A DNA stretch of 64,000 nucleotides from Durusdinium trenchii (Eukaryota; Sar; Dinophyceae; Suessiales; Symbiodiniaceae), in assembly GCA_963970005.1 (NCBI GenBank), contig CAXAMN010021363.1, positions 624,427-688,426 of the forward strand, read 5' to 3'. Position 1 is the first letter of the stretch; each line of letters opens with the position of its first letter. The notes under the pieces are model-generated. The model saw nothing but the letters and a program-made list of their open reading frames with translations, had not been told where the DNA came from and ran no database searches. A program made the position numbers and the translations under genes. Below are positions 22,464 to 32,770 of this stretch, piece after piece.

Positions 22464-23879
22464 TCAAAACCCATGCCAAATGTTCTCATCTTCTCGCTCC
22501 AGCCCTCCGCCTTGCGCGGCCAGCTGATCAGCACGCTCGTTCCCTGCGCAGCCCGAATGGCCCTTGACGTGGGAGAGTCGTACGGGCCGCGAGGCCTCGC
22601 CGTAGGAGCGATCCGAACGACGACGGATCGACGGATTGGCGGCAAGGTTCCGGAGAAGGAAAAAAAAGAATTCAATAAGCAACTTAATAGCGATGGCCTC
22701 CAACCTAAAAAGAAGAAGAAAATGATGATGATGATGAAATTGTGGCTGTGAATCTCCAAGCTGGTGTCGTTTTGAAAGAAAACTCTTAAGAAAAACCCAC
22801 AAACGCATGCACCGCATCACTGCGGCCTGCACTTCAGCATAGAGTCCTTGCAACTTCTGGGCGAGCTCCACATTCCTTCATGTGACTTTTACAAAGATGA
22901 AGGAAGAAAGTGGGAAAGAGTGAAAAGCTGCTCAGCAAAAGAGACATAAACATGCCCCAGAAAGCTTCTACTGAGTCTTCCGCACTGCATTCAAATAACA
23001 GGTCAGAAGTGTGGCGCTCTCTGCAAGCGGCACTCTTGCACAATGTCTGCCAAGGCTCTTGTGAGCACGGTTGCGGCCCAGCACGATGTTGGCCACATAC
23101 CTTTTTCAACAACATGACTCATGACTTGAATGTCAGCTGGGCAATGTGAGACCAGTGCAATCTTGAGACTCTGAGTCGTAGTGCAGCACGGCTGGCGTCC
23201 TTTCTTCGGGGCATTCATCCCGCAGCCATAGCAAAGCCTTGTGACCCCGAAAACAACCCGGCCATGTCAAGCCTCGCAAAACCGACAACCTCGGCCTCGG
23301 CCATAGCAGACAACTCGCCCGTGTTGTTGGAGCCGCACATGGCACCCAAACTTAACCTCGAACACTCCAGTGCAAACGCTGCAGTGCAAGCGCTGTGGAA
23401 CGCGTTTTTTTCTGGATTCGGAGATGTGTCGCAACCCGCGAGATCAGGAATTGGTCAAACGAACTTTATATGTTTATATATATATACACCGTATATATCC
23501 GTATATATGTATTGTGTGCACGTAACATGTATATATAAAACTTGGTCTCTTGGACTTCGTCCTTCTTTTTCGGCGTCATTTTCCAAGGATTGGCATTCAT
23601 AAGCTCAGTTAGATTCCCACCATTTCAACATTCGAGCGTGCCTGGCACAATTCGGCACAATTCATTCCACTCTCTTGTCTGGGGCACTGCGGCCAGTCTA
23701 AAGCAATCCTTTTCTCGGACTTCATTCATTTAGGCTTCATTCCACATCACTCCTTTTAACCCTCACAAGTCAAAACCCTGAAAACAAGACAACCGAACAA
23801 TCCAAACCTCAGGCCGCGCCACGGAGAGACTGCTTCAGTTACAACTGGCCCAAACAGCTCCACAAAGATTTCAGCTGGC
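22464..23879 (-). CDS. RNase H domain gene, exons C-H (3' part)
   Basis: Six small exons join in phase: C 23879-23808, D 23350-23296, E 23237-23170, F 23100-23059, G 22875-22827, H 22595-22464 (TGA stop). Introns are C-D GT-AG, D-E GC-AG (58 nt), E-F GT-AG, F-G GA-AG, G-H GC-AG; a G follows the acceptor in all but C-D. The spliced product carries the rest of an RNase HI fold: IFVELFGPVV, NNTGELSAMAEALLWLRD (second catalytic acid, Glu), VLHYDSE (third, Asp), a helical NVELAQKLQGLYAEVQ, and RLSHVKGHSGCAGNERADQL (last Asp and the conserved GHSG His). The first catalytic Asp is in exon A beyond the inserted retrotransposon. It degrades RNA of RNA/DNA hybrids if active. The domain may derive from a LINE RNase H but now has spliceosomal introns. 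Confidence 0.75.
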
Positions 23880-23987
23880 CTCCCCGCTGCCCATAGGTGA
23901 CAAAAAACTCGCTTGCAAAGTCAGTCGCATGCGCAATTGGAGTACAGTATGTCCCTCACTCTGTGGGGTGTGAAACTGGGTTGAATT

Positions 23988-24091
23988 TGTGGGTGCACAA
24001 ATCGAAGTGTACCAAGTTTCGAAGGCCTTATGGCTATGATCGCACCGGAGCCCTTTTTTAGCACAGAAAAGGAGCGGATCACGCTCACGGA
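23988..24091 (+). repeat. 5' LTR of element 1, 104 bp
   Basis: Begins TGTGGGTGCAC and ends CTCACGGA. Identical to the 3' copy. Unusually short for a copia LTR and lacks a terminal CA; the end was set by the GAATT target duplication. Confidence 0.9.
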
Positions 24092-24110
24092 GGTTATGAG
24101 CCCAACGCGG
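24092..24110 (+). other. Primer binding site, complementary to the anticodon arm of initiator tRNA-Met
   Basis: The bases directly after the 5' LTR, GGTTATGAGCCCAACGCGG, are the reverse complement of a GCGTTGGGCTCATAACC-type sequence. That is the anticodon stem-loop of an initiator tRNA-Met, with CAT as anticodon. Drosophila copia is known to prime from the 5' half of this tRNA rather than its 3' end, and this site fits the same mechanism. A dinoflagellate iMet tRNA sequence would be needed for an exact match count. Confidence 0.75.
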
Positions 24111-24158
24111 TGTTCTTAGGAAGACCACCTCGACCTTCTCGCGAGGAGAGGCGAGTTG

Positions 24159-24620
24159 ATGGCCGCCATGGCTCGACGGAGGCAGCGGACGGCGGCTGAG
24201 GGCGGAGGCGCGGCAGGCGCCGGATCCCCGGAAGGGGGTTCCTCCATGGAAAGCGCCCGAGAGGAGGGTGGCACTTTGGCGCTGGAAGATGCGCCGCCGG
24301 AGGCGGGGATCGTCGCTTTGGTCTCGCAGGAGCTGCTGCTGGTGGGCCCCCCGACCTCCTATGGCCCTCAGAGGCGAGAGGAGTCCAGAAAGAAGGATGG
24401 GAAAGGGTTTGGGGGACATCCAGCCCCCCAGGTAAATCCCTTTTGGTCGCAGACGATGAAGGATGAAGCTATGCTCCGAGCGATGCGACCTACCTCACTG
24501 CCACAGAGTTCGGCACCTTCGACTGGAGAGATGGCGACCGAGGATGCGGTTGGGATGGACCTCAAGGAGGTTATGAAGGCCGTGATGGCACAGAATTCGA
24601 TGCTCAAGAGGGAGTTCTGA
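24159..24620 (+). CDS. Element 1 gag N-terminus, separate frame
   Basis: About 153 codons from ATG 24159, 67 bases beyond the LTR. Low-complexity Ala/Gly/Glu-rich start, then a conserved-looking NPFWSQTMKDEAMLRAMRP stretch and a helical LKEVMKAVMAQNSMLKRE before TGA. The sense continues one base ahead (+1) in the main frame, which is open from 24577 and lacks a nearby ATG. This piece is therefore the true N-terminus of gag, cut off by a +1 shift between about 24577 and 24620. Confidence 0.6.
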   Translation: MAAMARRRQRTAAEGGGAAGAGSPEGGSSMESAREEGGTLALEDAPPEAGIVALVSQELLLVGPPTSYGPQRREESRKKDGKGFGGHPAPQVNPFWSQTMKDEAMLRAMRPTSLPQSSAPSTGEMATEDAVGMDLKEVMKAVMAQNSMLKREF

Positions 24621-27600
24621 TCGACCGAGGCCTCCATCGTCGACTCCTCCACCGAGTCCACCGACAGGTCCGCCACCCACCACTCCGGAGGCTGAAAGGA
24701 AGGTGGGCACAACGACCCTGGGAGCGATTCCAGAGTTTCCTGGAGATGGATATGGAGGACTACAGCATGCGGTTCATCGACCTTCGGGAGAACTTCATGA
24801 AGTTGGACGGGGACAGCCTCCGGTACCAGAATCGTGGCTGGGAGCCATTCAAGCGGGAGTTCTTGGAGGGCAGGACGGATTTGAGAACCGGGAGGGATTT
24901 GCAACTCCACATCACGGAACCCAAGGAGGGCTAGGACCTGGTCGTGGAGGACTTCCGGACTGCGCCGTGAAGAATGGGGACCTGGGCAAGGGTTCGCCGT
25001 TGGAGCAGGCTGCCCAGTCGGTGTTGAGACAGTTGGGGACAGGAGCTTCCGATGGTGGCTGGGGAGAATCCATTCGTTCGGTGGAGCTGCCGTCCCTACC
25101 GGAGATGAGAGAAGGGGAGCTTGGGTCGCTGGTGTTGGGAGATTGGATTCAACTCATCTCCCCAACTATGAGGGATTTGAGCGCCACTTCATGGAAATGG
25201 TGGGAGGAAGTCCTGCAGTTGGCCATGGCGGCTTACAGGGAATGGCTGAGAGCTGAGCCGGTCCAGCGGCTTCACATCAAGACACAAGTGCCGGCAGAGT
25301 GTGGTACAGTGTGGAGCAGGCTGGAGCAGAGGGGACAGCTTATGTTGCTGAATGCCGTGCCGAACTCCATCCGAGCAGAGACACTGGCGAACAGGGCTTC
25401 AAGTTCGGTGGATGTGCTCTACGCTCTGTTCAGGAGGTACCAGCCGGGAGGACTGGCTGAGAGATCCAGGCTTCTTCGTCAGCTGGTGGAGCCAAAAACA
25501 CCACAGGGCCTCAATGAGACGGTGGAACTCCTCAGGGGATGGCGGAGAAGTCTTCGACGAGCTCAGGAACTTGAGATCGCGACCCCGGATTCAACTTTGC
25601 TCCTGGGGGCCTTGGACAAGATGTCTGAACAGATTGTCAAGGCATCGAACCAAGCAGCATTCCGTACCTCTGCTGCTAGGGCGGCGCTGGGGGTGGACGT
25701 GACTCCTACGCTGGAATCCGTGCTGAACTTCGCGGATATGCTGACAGCTGAGGCAGAGTCACTGGCCATCAGCGAAATCCAGCCCCAGAATGAGGTCAAG
25801 TCCAACCCCCCGACCACCAAGGTCAAGGCGATGTCCACGGTCTTGGAGGAGAAGCCGGACAAGGGGGCTGGAAAGGCAAAGACGGATGGACCAAAGGAGG
25901 AGAAGATCTGCCGCTTCTGGGGAACAGAGGATGGATGTCCAAAAGGCCAAGATTGCAGGTTCAAGCATGATTGGACAGGCATAGAAAAGAAGGGCCGCTG
26001 CTTTGGGTGTTCGGCGACTGGTCACTCCAAGAAGGAATGCCCAGCATCCAAGTCCAAGGTGAAGGACTCTCCTGAGAAGAACGTGGTCAAGGCCATCAAG
26101 GAGAAGGGGAGTTCCGGGTCTGGAAAGACCGATGCTGTGGATTTTGGTCCAAAGGTTGGGGGGAGCGAGACAGATCAGACCAACTCCAACGAGGGCGACA
26201 AGGGTGCTGGGACATCCGGCGAGATGAAAGATCTCTTGAACGAGGCCACCACACTCTTGAAGAGCTTGCGACCGTCGGCATCAGCTAAGGCCATTCGGCT
26301 CAGCAGCCTGGAGGTGAGAGAAGGGGGACGTGCTCTTCTTGATGGGGGAGCTACCCACTGCTTGCGAAAGGCAGCCAGCGAGGAGGAATGGTCCAGGGCC
26401 CAAGAGGTCAATGTGGAATTGGCAGCCGGGACTGCGGTACTTCGACTCCTCCCTTGGACGAGGACACTGCTGACCCAGGAAGAGGTGCAGGCGATTGTCC
26501 CCTTGGGGGTGCTCATCTCGCTGGGCTATGAGGCGGTCTGGGAGAAGTCGAGGTTCGAATTGACAGATCCGGCCGGCATTGTCCTGGATACCAAGGTGGA
26601 GAACTCGTGCCCTACGATCAGTGAGACGTTGGCCATGGAGCTGATTCAGGAGATCGAGCGAAGTATGGTAAGGGAACGGGCCAGACTGGCCTACTTGGCC
26701 GGCGAAGAGGTGGGCCTAGAGTTGGAGAAGGACGAGGCCGAGCAGCTGAAGGAGCTCAAGGACCTCTTCCCGCAAGTGCCTCACCAAATCCTCGAGAGAC
26801 TCCTACCTAAGAAAAGCTGGACAGGAGAAGCTTTGCCCTGGAACAGGCATGAGAGAAGGCGGATTCGAAGAGCTAAGGAAGTGGTGGTCCACCTGTTCAG
26901 TGGGGACTCGAAGAAGTTCTGGCAGAAAGAACTCGAGGCTGAAAGTCGAGCCGTCTTGTGCATCGACACTGTACTGGACCCAGCCATGAACTTGCTCCGA
27001 GATGACATCTTTGCCTACCTGCTGAACATCGCCGATGGTGGAACTCTGAGCGCTTTGATTGGTGGGCCACCGTGCAGGACGATGAGCAGGTTGCGATATA
27101 GACAGCCGGGCCCACCGCCACTGAGGGAGCGAGAAGGACCTTACCGCTTTGGACTGCCACAGTTGGACAGGTACCTGCGGAAACAGGTGGAGGATGACAC
27201 GGTCTTGTACCTGAGGCAGCTCTATCTCCAGCATCGGGCGGCACTGGCTAGGAAGCCGAAGACCACCCTCTTTGTCATCGAGCAGCCGGAGGATCCCGAG
27301 GAGTACATCAGGAACGAAGAGAAGAACGTCCAGCGCTATGTCTCCTACTGGTGCTGGCCGGAATGGAAGAGTTTCCGCGAGAAGTGGGGAATGTTCGAAG
27401 TGGCTTTCGACCAAGGCCCGATGGGGCACCAGAGGAGAAAACCTACTCGACTGGGAACCAACGTAGCGCGGTTGGCCGAACTTCAAGATATCCGAGGTCA
27501 GGGAGAAGGTGGAAACGCCACGCTGCCGGAGGACCTGACCGAGAGAATCAAGCAGAGCAGGGATTGGTCAGCATGGGCGCCCGGATTGAAGAAGGCGCTG

Positions 27601-30600
27601 GCAATTGCTGTTCGAGAGGCCCTGAACTCCCCAGTGAACCAGGTGAAACGAATGGATTTGGTGGCCTGGAAAAGACATCTCTTGAACGGGCATCTGCCCT
27701 ACAATAGAGAATGCAAGTCTTGCGTCATTGCTGCATCACGCGGCAGGGCGCACAAGCGGGTCCCACATGCTGAAGCGTATACGCTGTCGATCGACACTGC
27801 AGGGCCGTTCATGTTAGCAGATGACCCACTCGGAAAGGGCCGCTTTGTGCTGGTGGGAGTCTACCTGGTCCCAGTTACCAAGAGTGGCCAGTCGATCATC
27901 CCGATCCACGAAGAGGACGAGTTGACTGGGGCAGAAGGTGACGGACCAGAACTGACGGTGGTTGACGAGGAGCGAGGTGATCACGACCAAGGAGAACCAT
28001 GGCCGGGCTTGGATGATGAGAAAGAATGGGCAGCGCTGGTGGAGCCAGAGCGAGACTTCCAGGTCAAGCAAGTGACGCTTGCAGAGGTCATGGAGAATCG
28101 AGGAGCGTCGGCGGTCCTGGAGGCAGTGGGACGGATGGTGGCCAAGCTGAACTTCTTGGGTCTTCCTCTCAAGCGGCTCCACTCAGACCGGGCTGGCGAG
28201 TATCAGAGCAAGATCTTCGACAGGTGGATCCGAGACAGAGGTCTGTGTCGCACTTTTACAGATGGTGACAACTTTAAGGGCAACGGCCGAGCGGAGGGAG
28301 CAGTGGCACAGCTCAAACGAGGTGCCAGAACCCTCCTAGTGGCTGCAGGCCTTGATGAGAGCTATTGGTGTCACGCCACTCGACATTGGGCTGACACTCG
28401 ACTCCGAAGTCAACTGGAGTCAATGGGGTGGAAGCATCGACAGCTTGCGACCTTTGGGCAGGTGGTCTGGGCCAAAAGGAAGCTCTACAGCGACCGCCAG
28501 AAGTACTTGTCTACCACCAGGACACAGGTGAGAGTGCTGTGCCCAGCGGTCACGATGTCTATGACCTCGCCGGGATACTTTGTGGAGGAGCTCTCCACGG
28601 GAAAGTTGTTCCACACGGCCGACATCATCCAGGTGGAGGACATGCCAGAAGGGGTGGCGCTGCCAGACCGAGAGGCGGGTCTGATTCATGAGGTTGATGA
28701 TCGAGAGGAGAGTCAGCAGCCACGGAAGAGACCGGGGAGAACTCGAGGGAAGGTCAAACTCCTCCAGATTGAGAAGGAGATGGAGTCCGTAGATTGGGGG
28801 GAGCTGCAACATCGGGGAGCAAGGATGCTGTCTCGAGAGCTTCAACTTCTGGAGGAGGACTCCGGAGAAGTCAGGAATGAGAGGTTTCTGAAGGCTCTCA
28901 CGATGGAGATTGAGGAGATCAGCCAAGAAGCTGTTCGAGCCGGTCGACAGGAGGAGAGGAACATGGTCGCCGAGATCGAGGAGAAGTCGGAGGAGGCCCC
29001 AGAGTTTCTGCAAACGCGGATGGTGAGTCTGACGGAAGTGAGGAAGAACATGGAAGAGTGGAAGCCGTCCATGATCGAGGAGTACGTCGCACTGACCAAT
29101 GAGTCCGAGGCGGTGGAAGCCATTGGGCAGGAGGAGTCGGACCGGTTGAAGGAGGAGGCGAGGGCGCAGGGCAGGGACTTTGGCCTGGTGCCCGCGAAGG
29201 CCATCTTCAGCCGAAAAGCAGGCACTGGTCGACACAAATGTCGTGGAGTGGCATGTGGAAATTTCATGCATGCCAAGAGCTCTGAGTCCACGTTCGCTTC
29301 CGGTGCCAGTGGGATTGAGGTGAGGATGCTGATCAAGATGGCAGCGATCAACAAGTGGGCTCTGAGCACCCTCGATGTTAAGACGGCGTTCCTCAACGCC
29401 CCTGCGGCTCATGACCGTGGAGTGGTAGTAGTCCAACCACCAAGAATCTTTCAGGAGGCTGGAGTGCTTCGAGATCAAAAGAAGTTGTGGCTCGTCAAGA
29501 AAGCCCTTTACGGGTTAGTGACCTCTCCACGGGATTGGTGTGACCACCGAGATGGCAAGATCAAGGAGTTCCGGTGGTCGAGAGAAGGGAGACCTGTGAG
29601 GGTGCATGCAACACCTCAAGCGGACATCTGGCTGGTACAGGAGATGGAGGGTCAAGACAACTGGACAACAAAGGGGGCACTGGCTACGTACGTGGATGAC
29701 GTACTGATGGTGGGGGAAGAAGAGATCATCCAGGGGTTCATCGACCAAGTCAGGATGCATTGGAAGATTGGTGAACCGGAGTGGGTGAGGGAAGGTCGAG
29801 AACCGGTGCGCTTCTTGGGGGTGGAGATTGAGAAGAAGGGCCAGGACTTTGCCATCCACCAGAGGGCGTACTTGGAGAACCTGTTCATGGAGTATGACGA
29901 ACAGGGGAAGGCATCTCTGAGCCAGATTAAGACCCCGGAGGAGGAAGAGAACCCGCAGTTGTCTGAGGTGACCCAGGCCCAGAAGGAGACCGGTGAACTC
30001 TTGTGGGTGGCGGGGAGAACGAGACCAGATGTCAGCCTCGCCGTGAACATCATGTGCCAGTGGGCCACGAAGAGACCGAAGGCAGTGATGGTCATCGGAA
30101 AGCAGGTGAGGGCCTATCTTCGGCAAACCAGGGGAGAGGCATTGTGCATCTCCGGCACGGTCGAGACTGAAGAGGGGATGGAGAATGGGTTGAGCCGAGT
30201 TGAAGTGTACTCAGATGCCTCGTATGCGTCATCGGACATGAAGAGCCTGACGGGCATCGTGGTTTGCGTGGGAGGCACGCCGATTGCTTGGCATACGACC
30301 CGGCAAGCATTCATCACCCTGTCGACGGCGGAGGCCGAACTGATGTCGCTGCTGGAGAGCCTGATCTGTGGAAGGTCAGCGGGATCGCTGATGGAGGCAG
30401 TCCTTGGGGAGAAGATCCAGGTCAAACTGCACTCCGACTCAACCGCAGCTATCGCCATCGCAGCTGGAACTACATCATCGTGGAGAACGAGACACTTGAG
30501 GATCAGGGCAGCAGGCTTGACCGAGGCTCTGAGGTTGAAGGAGGTGTCTCTAGAACACGTGGCTGGGACAGAGCTGGTGGCGGACGGCATGACGAAGCAG

Positions 30601-32319
30601 CTGACTGGACAGCCTCTCCTGAACTTCAAGAAGGCATTGAGGTTGAGAGAGAGTGATGAGGGGACGAAGAACATCGAAGTGAAGAAGATGGACCTGAGTG
30701 GGAGCTCACCAGACCCGAGATTCCTGAAGGTGATCGGGCTGATGATAGTGGTTGCAAGCATGGTCACCAGGGCCGAAGCATCCGAGACGGTCAAGGAGGA
30801 GGGGAGCAGTGAGTGGTGGATCTTGGTCTTGATCACGGCCGCGATTGCCATCCTGGGCGACATCCTCTTCAGGGTCGGGGCAGCGGGAGTGCAGAGGTGG
30901 TTCAAGCCAAAGGAGGAGTTGAAGGTGAAATTATTGTCGCCAGATGCCATCCTACCGACCAGAGGATCAGAGCAGGCGGCTGGGTTGGACCTCTACTCCA
31001 CCATCGAGACCATGGTGCAGCCGGGAGACAGCGTGCTGATCAAGACCGGGATCGCGTTGGAACTCCCGAGGGGTAGCTATGGACGAGTGGCACCGCGGTC
31101 GTCGTTGGCAATTCGAGGCATTGAGACTGGAGCTGGAGTGATCGACAGGGACTTCAGGGGGGAAGTCAAAGTGCTGTTGAGAAACCACTCTGATGTGAAC
31201 CTACGGATCTACAAAGGAGATCGTATCGCCCAGCTGGTCATCGAGAAGATTCTGGAGTTGGAGGTGAACTGTGTGGAGGAGTTGACCACGACTGCACGAG
31301 GGTCGCGGGGATTCGGCTACTCAGCCCACGAAGACCTTTACCCGTGGGCAGAGCCAGACGACCCATCCTACCAGCACCAGGAGATGGGGACCCGAAACCC
31401 GGTGAACAGGATCTCGGTGAGAGCGATGAGGGTTGACTCGAGGCCGGAAGAGTTACGGAGGACACCCACTGGGCAGCCATCGGAGTCACGGGAGATGGAT
31501 GTTCCAGAGGAACCACCTGCTGGCCGACCTGAACCAGCTGGACGCCGTCAAGTACCCGATCCAGACGTATGGCATCGTGGGGAATACGACTATGAGGCAG
31601 AGCGAAACAGGAGGGCTCAACTGGGGTTGGGACCGGCAGCCTGGGACCGCATGATGCAGCGAAGGGGCCCGAGAAGGAATTTTGGTGGAACCTGGGTCAG
31701 GGTTGATTCAGAGGGCAACCACATCGTCTACAGCGAGCCTGGAATGGAGCGAAGGGTGCAGGCTGCTTCCTCGAGTCAACCACAAGGTGACGGAGAAGGG
31801 GGCGGAGACGGGCAAGGAGCTGCAGATCGACAGCCAGAGCTGATGGAGTCAACACCAGGAATTGGTCCTTCGATTGATGGCCCTCTGCGGTTGGTCACCC
31901 ATGTCGGCTACGGCATCACGATGGGTAGGTGGGAGGTGAAGAATGAGGAGGTGTTGGACTTTTTGGGGGACATGAACTTCCAGCCGGGCTTTTTGACGGA
32001 GAAGCTTCGTCGAAGAGTGGGGATCCCGCCGAGGAGGACATCAGCCAAGGATGATTGGCTTTTGTTGGAGGACCATCAACATGGCAAGAAGATCACGGTG
32101 AGGGAGCACATGCAAGATCGAAAGAAGATGTACGATTTTGAGACCACCAGGCTTTGGGACTTGGATGAGTGGAGCCCGTGGCGAATGACGATCGCGTGGC
32201 AGGTGGTCGGAAGCACGCTCGGGAAGACCAAGCTGATCGTGGTCGACCAGCGATCGGGCCGGAAGGGCTGCTACTTGCCGTTCAGCTGGGTGGGCTACAC
32301 GCTCTTTAAGACCGGCTAG
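24577..32319 (+). CDS. Element 1 gag-pol polyprotein with membrane segments and dUTPase
   Basis: Residues are numbered from 24703, a GTG and not a real start. Gag 1-430 ends in a CCCH finger (C403, C412, C418, H422) and a CCHC knuckle (C433, C436, H441, C446). Protease has LLDGGATH with D547. Integrase has H992/H997/C1004/C1007 and D1031, D1162, E1198. RT has D1558 and YVDD 1663-1666. RNase H has D1838, E1877, D1912, D1961. A signal-like hydrophobic stretch spans about 2007-2022 and a membrane helix 2038-2058. dUTPase motifs are AAGLDLYS 2092, PRGSYGRVAPRSS 2122, GAGVIDRDFRGE with D2148, GDRIAQLV 2172, RGSRGFGYS 2199. A Pro/Arg-rich linker leads to an unrecognised folded-looking C-terminus, about 2385-2538. 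All catalytic residues are present and no internal stop occurs. The dUTPase would lower dUTP during reverse transcription. Confidence 0.92.
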
Positions 32320-32402
32320 AAGTGAGGAAGGGGGCTTGAGCACACCTCCAAAGAGGAGGATGGCTTTTTGGCAATTTGTGACCCCGTGTTCGGCCATCGG
32401 CC

Positions 32403-32412
32403 AAAGGGGGAG
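32403..32412 (+). other. Polypurine tract of element 1
   Basis: AAAGGGGGAG directly before the 3' LTR; second-strand primer site for reverse transcription. Confidence 0.85.
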
Positions 32413-32516
32413 TGTGGGTGCACAAATCGAAGTGTACCAAGTTTCGAAGGCCTTATGGCTATGATCGCACCGGAGCCCTTTTTTAGCACAGAAAAGGAGC
32501 GGATCACGCTCACGGA
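32413..32516 (+). repeat. 3' LTR of element 1, 104 bp
   Basis: Base-for-base identical to 23988-24091 and followed by the GAATT duplication. Confidence 0.9.
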
Positions 32517-32571
32517 GAATTAACGGCCAAAAATTGAGATCCTCGAATCTAAACAGCATGCCTACCCCCGC

Positions 32572-32770
32572 CTCTGATCAAAACGATACACTGCGATGCC
32601 CCAGCCTGCACAGGCTGGCTGCCCCCAGCCAAATCTCCCAAATAAACACCAAAGAGTCAAAGAGTCATGGTCGGACTCTGCCAACGCCAGGCCTGCAGCT
32701 GTTGGCACCTTGCCCGCAAGTTTGTTGACCGGACAAGAGCCATCCACAAAAAGGTGCCAAGCAGGGCCAC
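32572..32770 (-). CDS. RNase H domain gene, exons A and B (5' part seen)
   Basis: Exon A (32770-32730) follows acceptor TTCCTTGCAG and encodes WHLFVDGSCP, the first RNase H strand with the catalytic Asp of DGS. Exon B (32618-32572), after a 111-nt GT-AG intron, encodes ACAGWGIAVYRFDQ, the second strand. The A-B intron happens to be 37 codons without a stop, so it also reads through as an ORF. Exon B ends AG before a GC donor (32571), and the matching AG acceptor with following G is at 23880-23881, on the other side of the 8.5-kb retrotransposon. The phases agree (2 nt plus 1 nt). Further 5' exons must lie to the right; none was assigned with confidence. Confidence 0.7.

Larger units (their letters stand above)
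23983..32521 (+). mobile_element. Complete Ty1/copia-type LTR retrotransposon with dUTPase (element 1)
   Basis: The boundaries are direct: 104-bp LTRs at 23988-24091 and 32413-32516 are identical, and GAATT flanks both sides (23983-23987, 32517-32521). Domain order in the polyprotein is gag, protease, integrase, reverse transcriptase, RNase H, which defines the copia group (integrase before RT). After RNase H come a two-segment hydrophobic region, dUTPase and an unknown domain. A primer binding site and polypurine tract are in place. The insertion is antisense within an intron of the RNase H gene. Identical LTRs suggest recent insertion, though 104 bp is little sequence to date by. One +1 frame change near the gag N-terminus may make this copy defective. 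Confidence 0.93.

Noticed and set aside
24746-24934. 62-codon plus ORF inside element 1 gag
   Set aside because: Shadow frame; the Pro-rich main frame through here continues into recognised gag.
26803-27486. Minus-strand ORFs within element 1, up to 350 codons
   Set aside because: Antisense shadows of the strongly biased gag-pol frame, with no domain logic.
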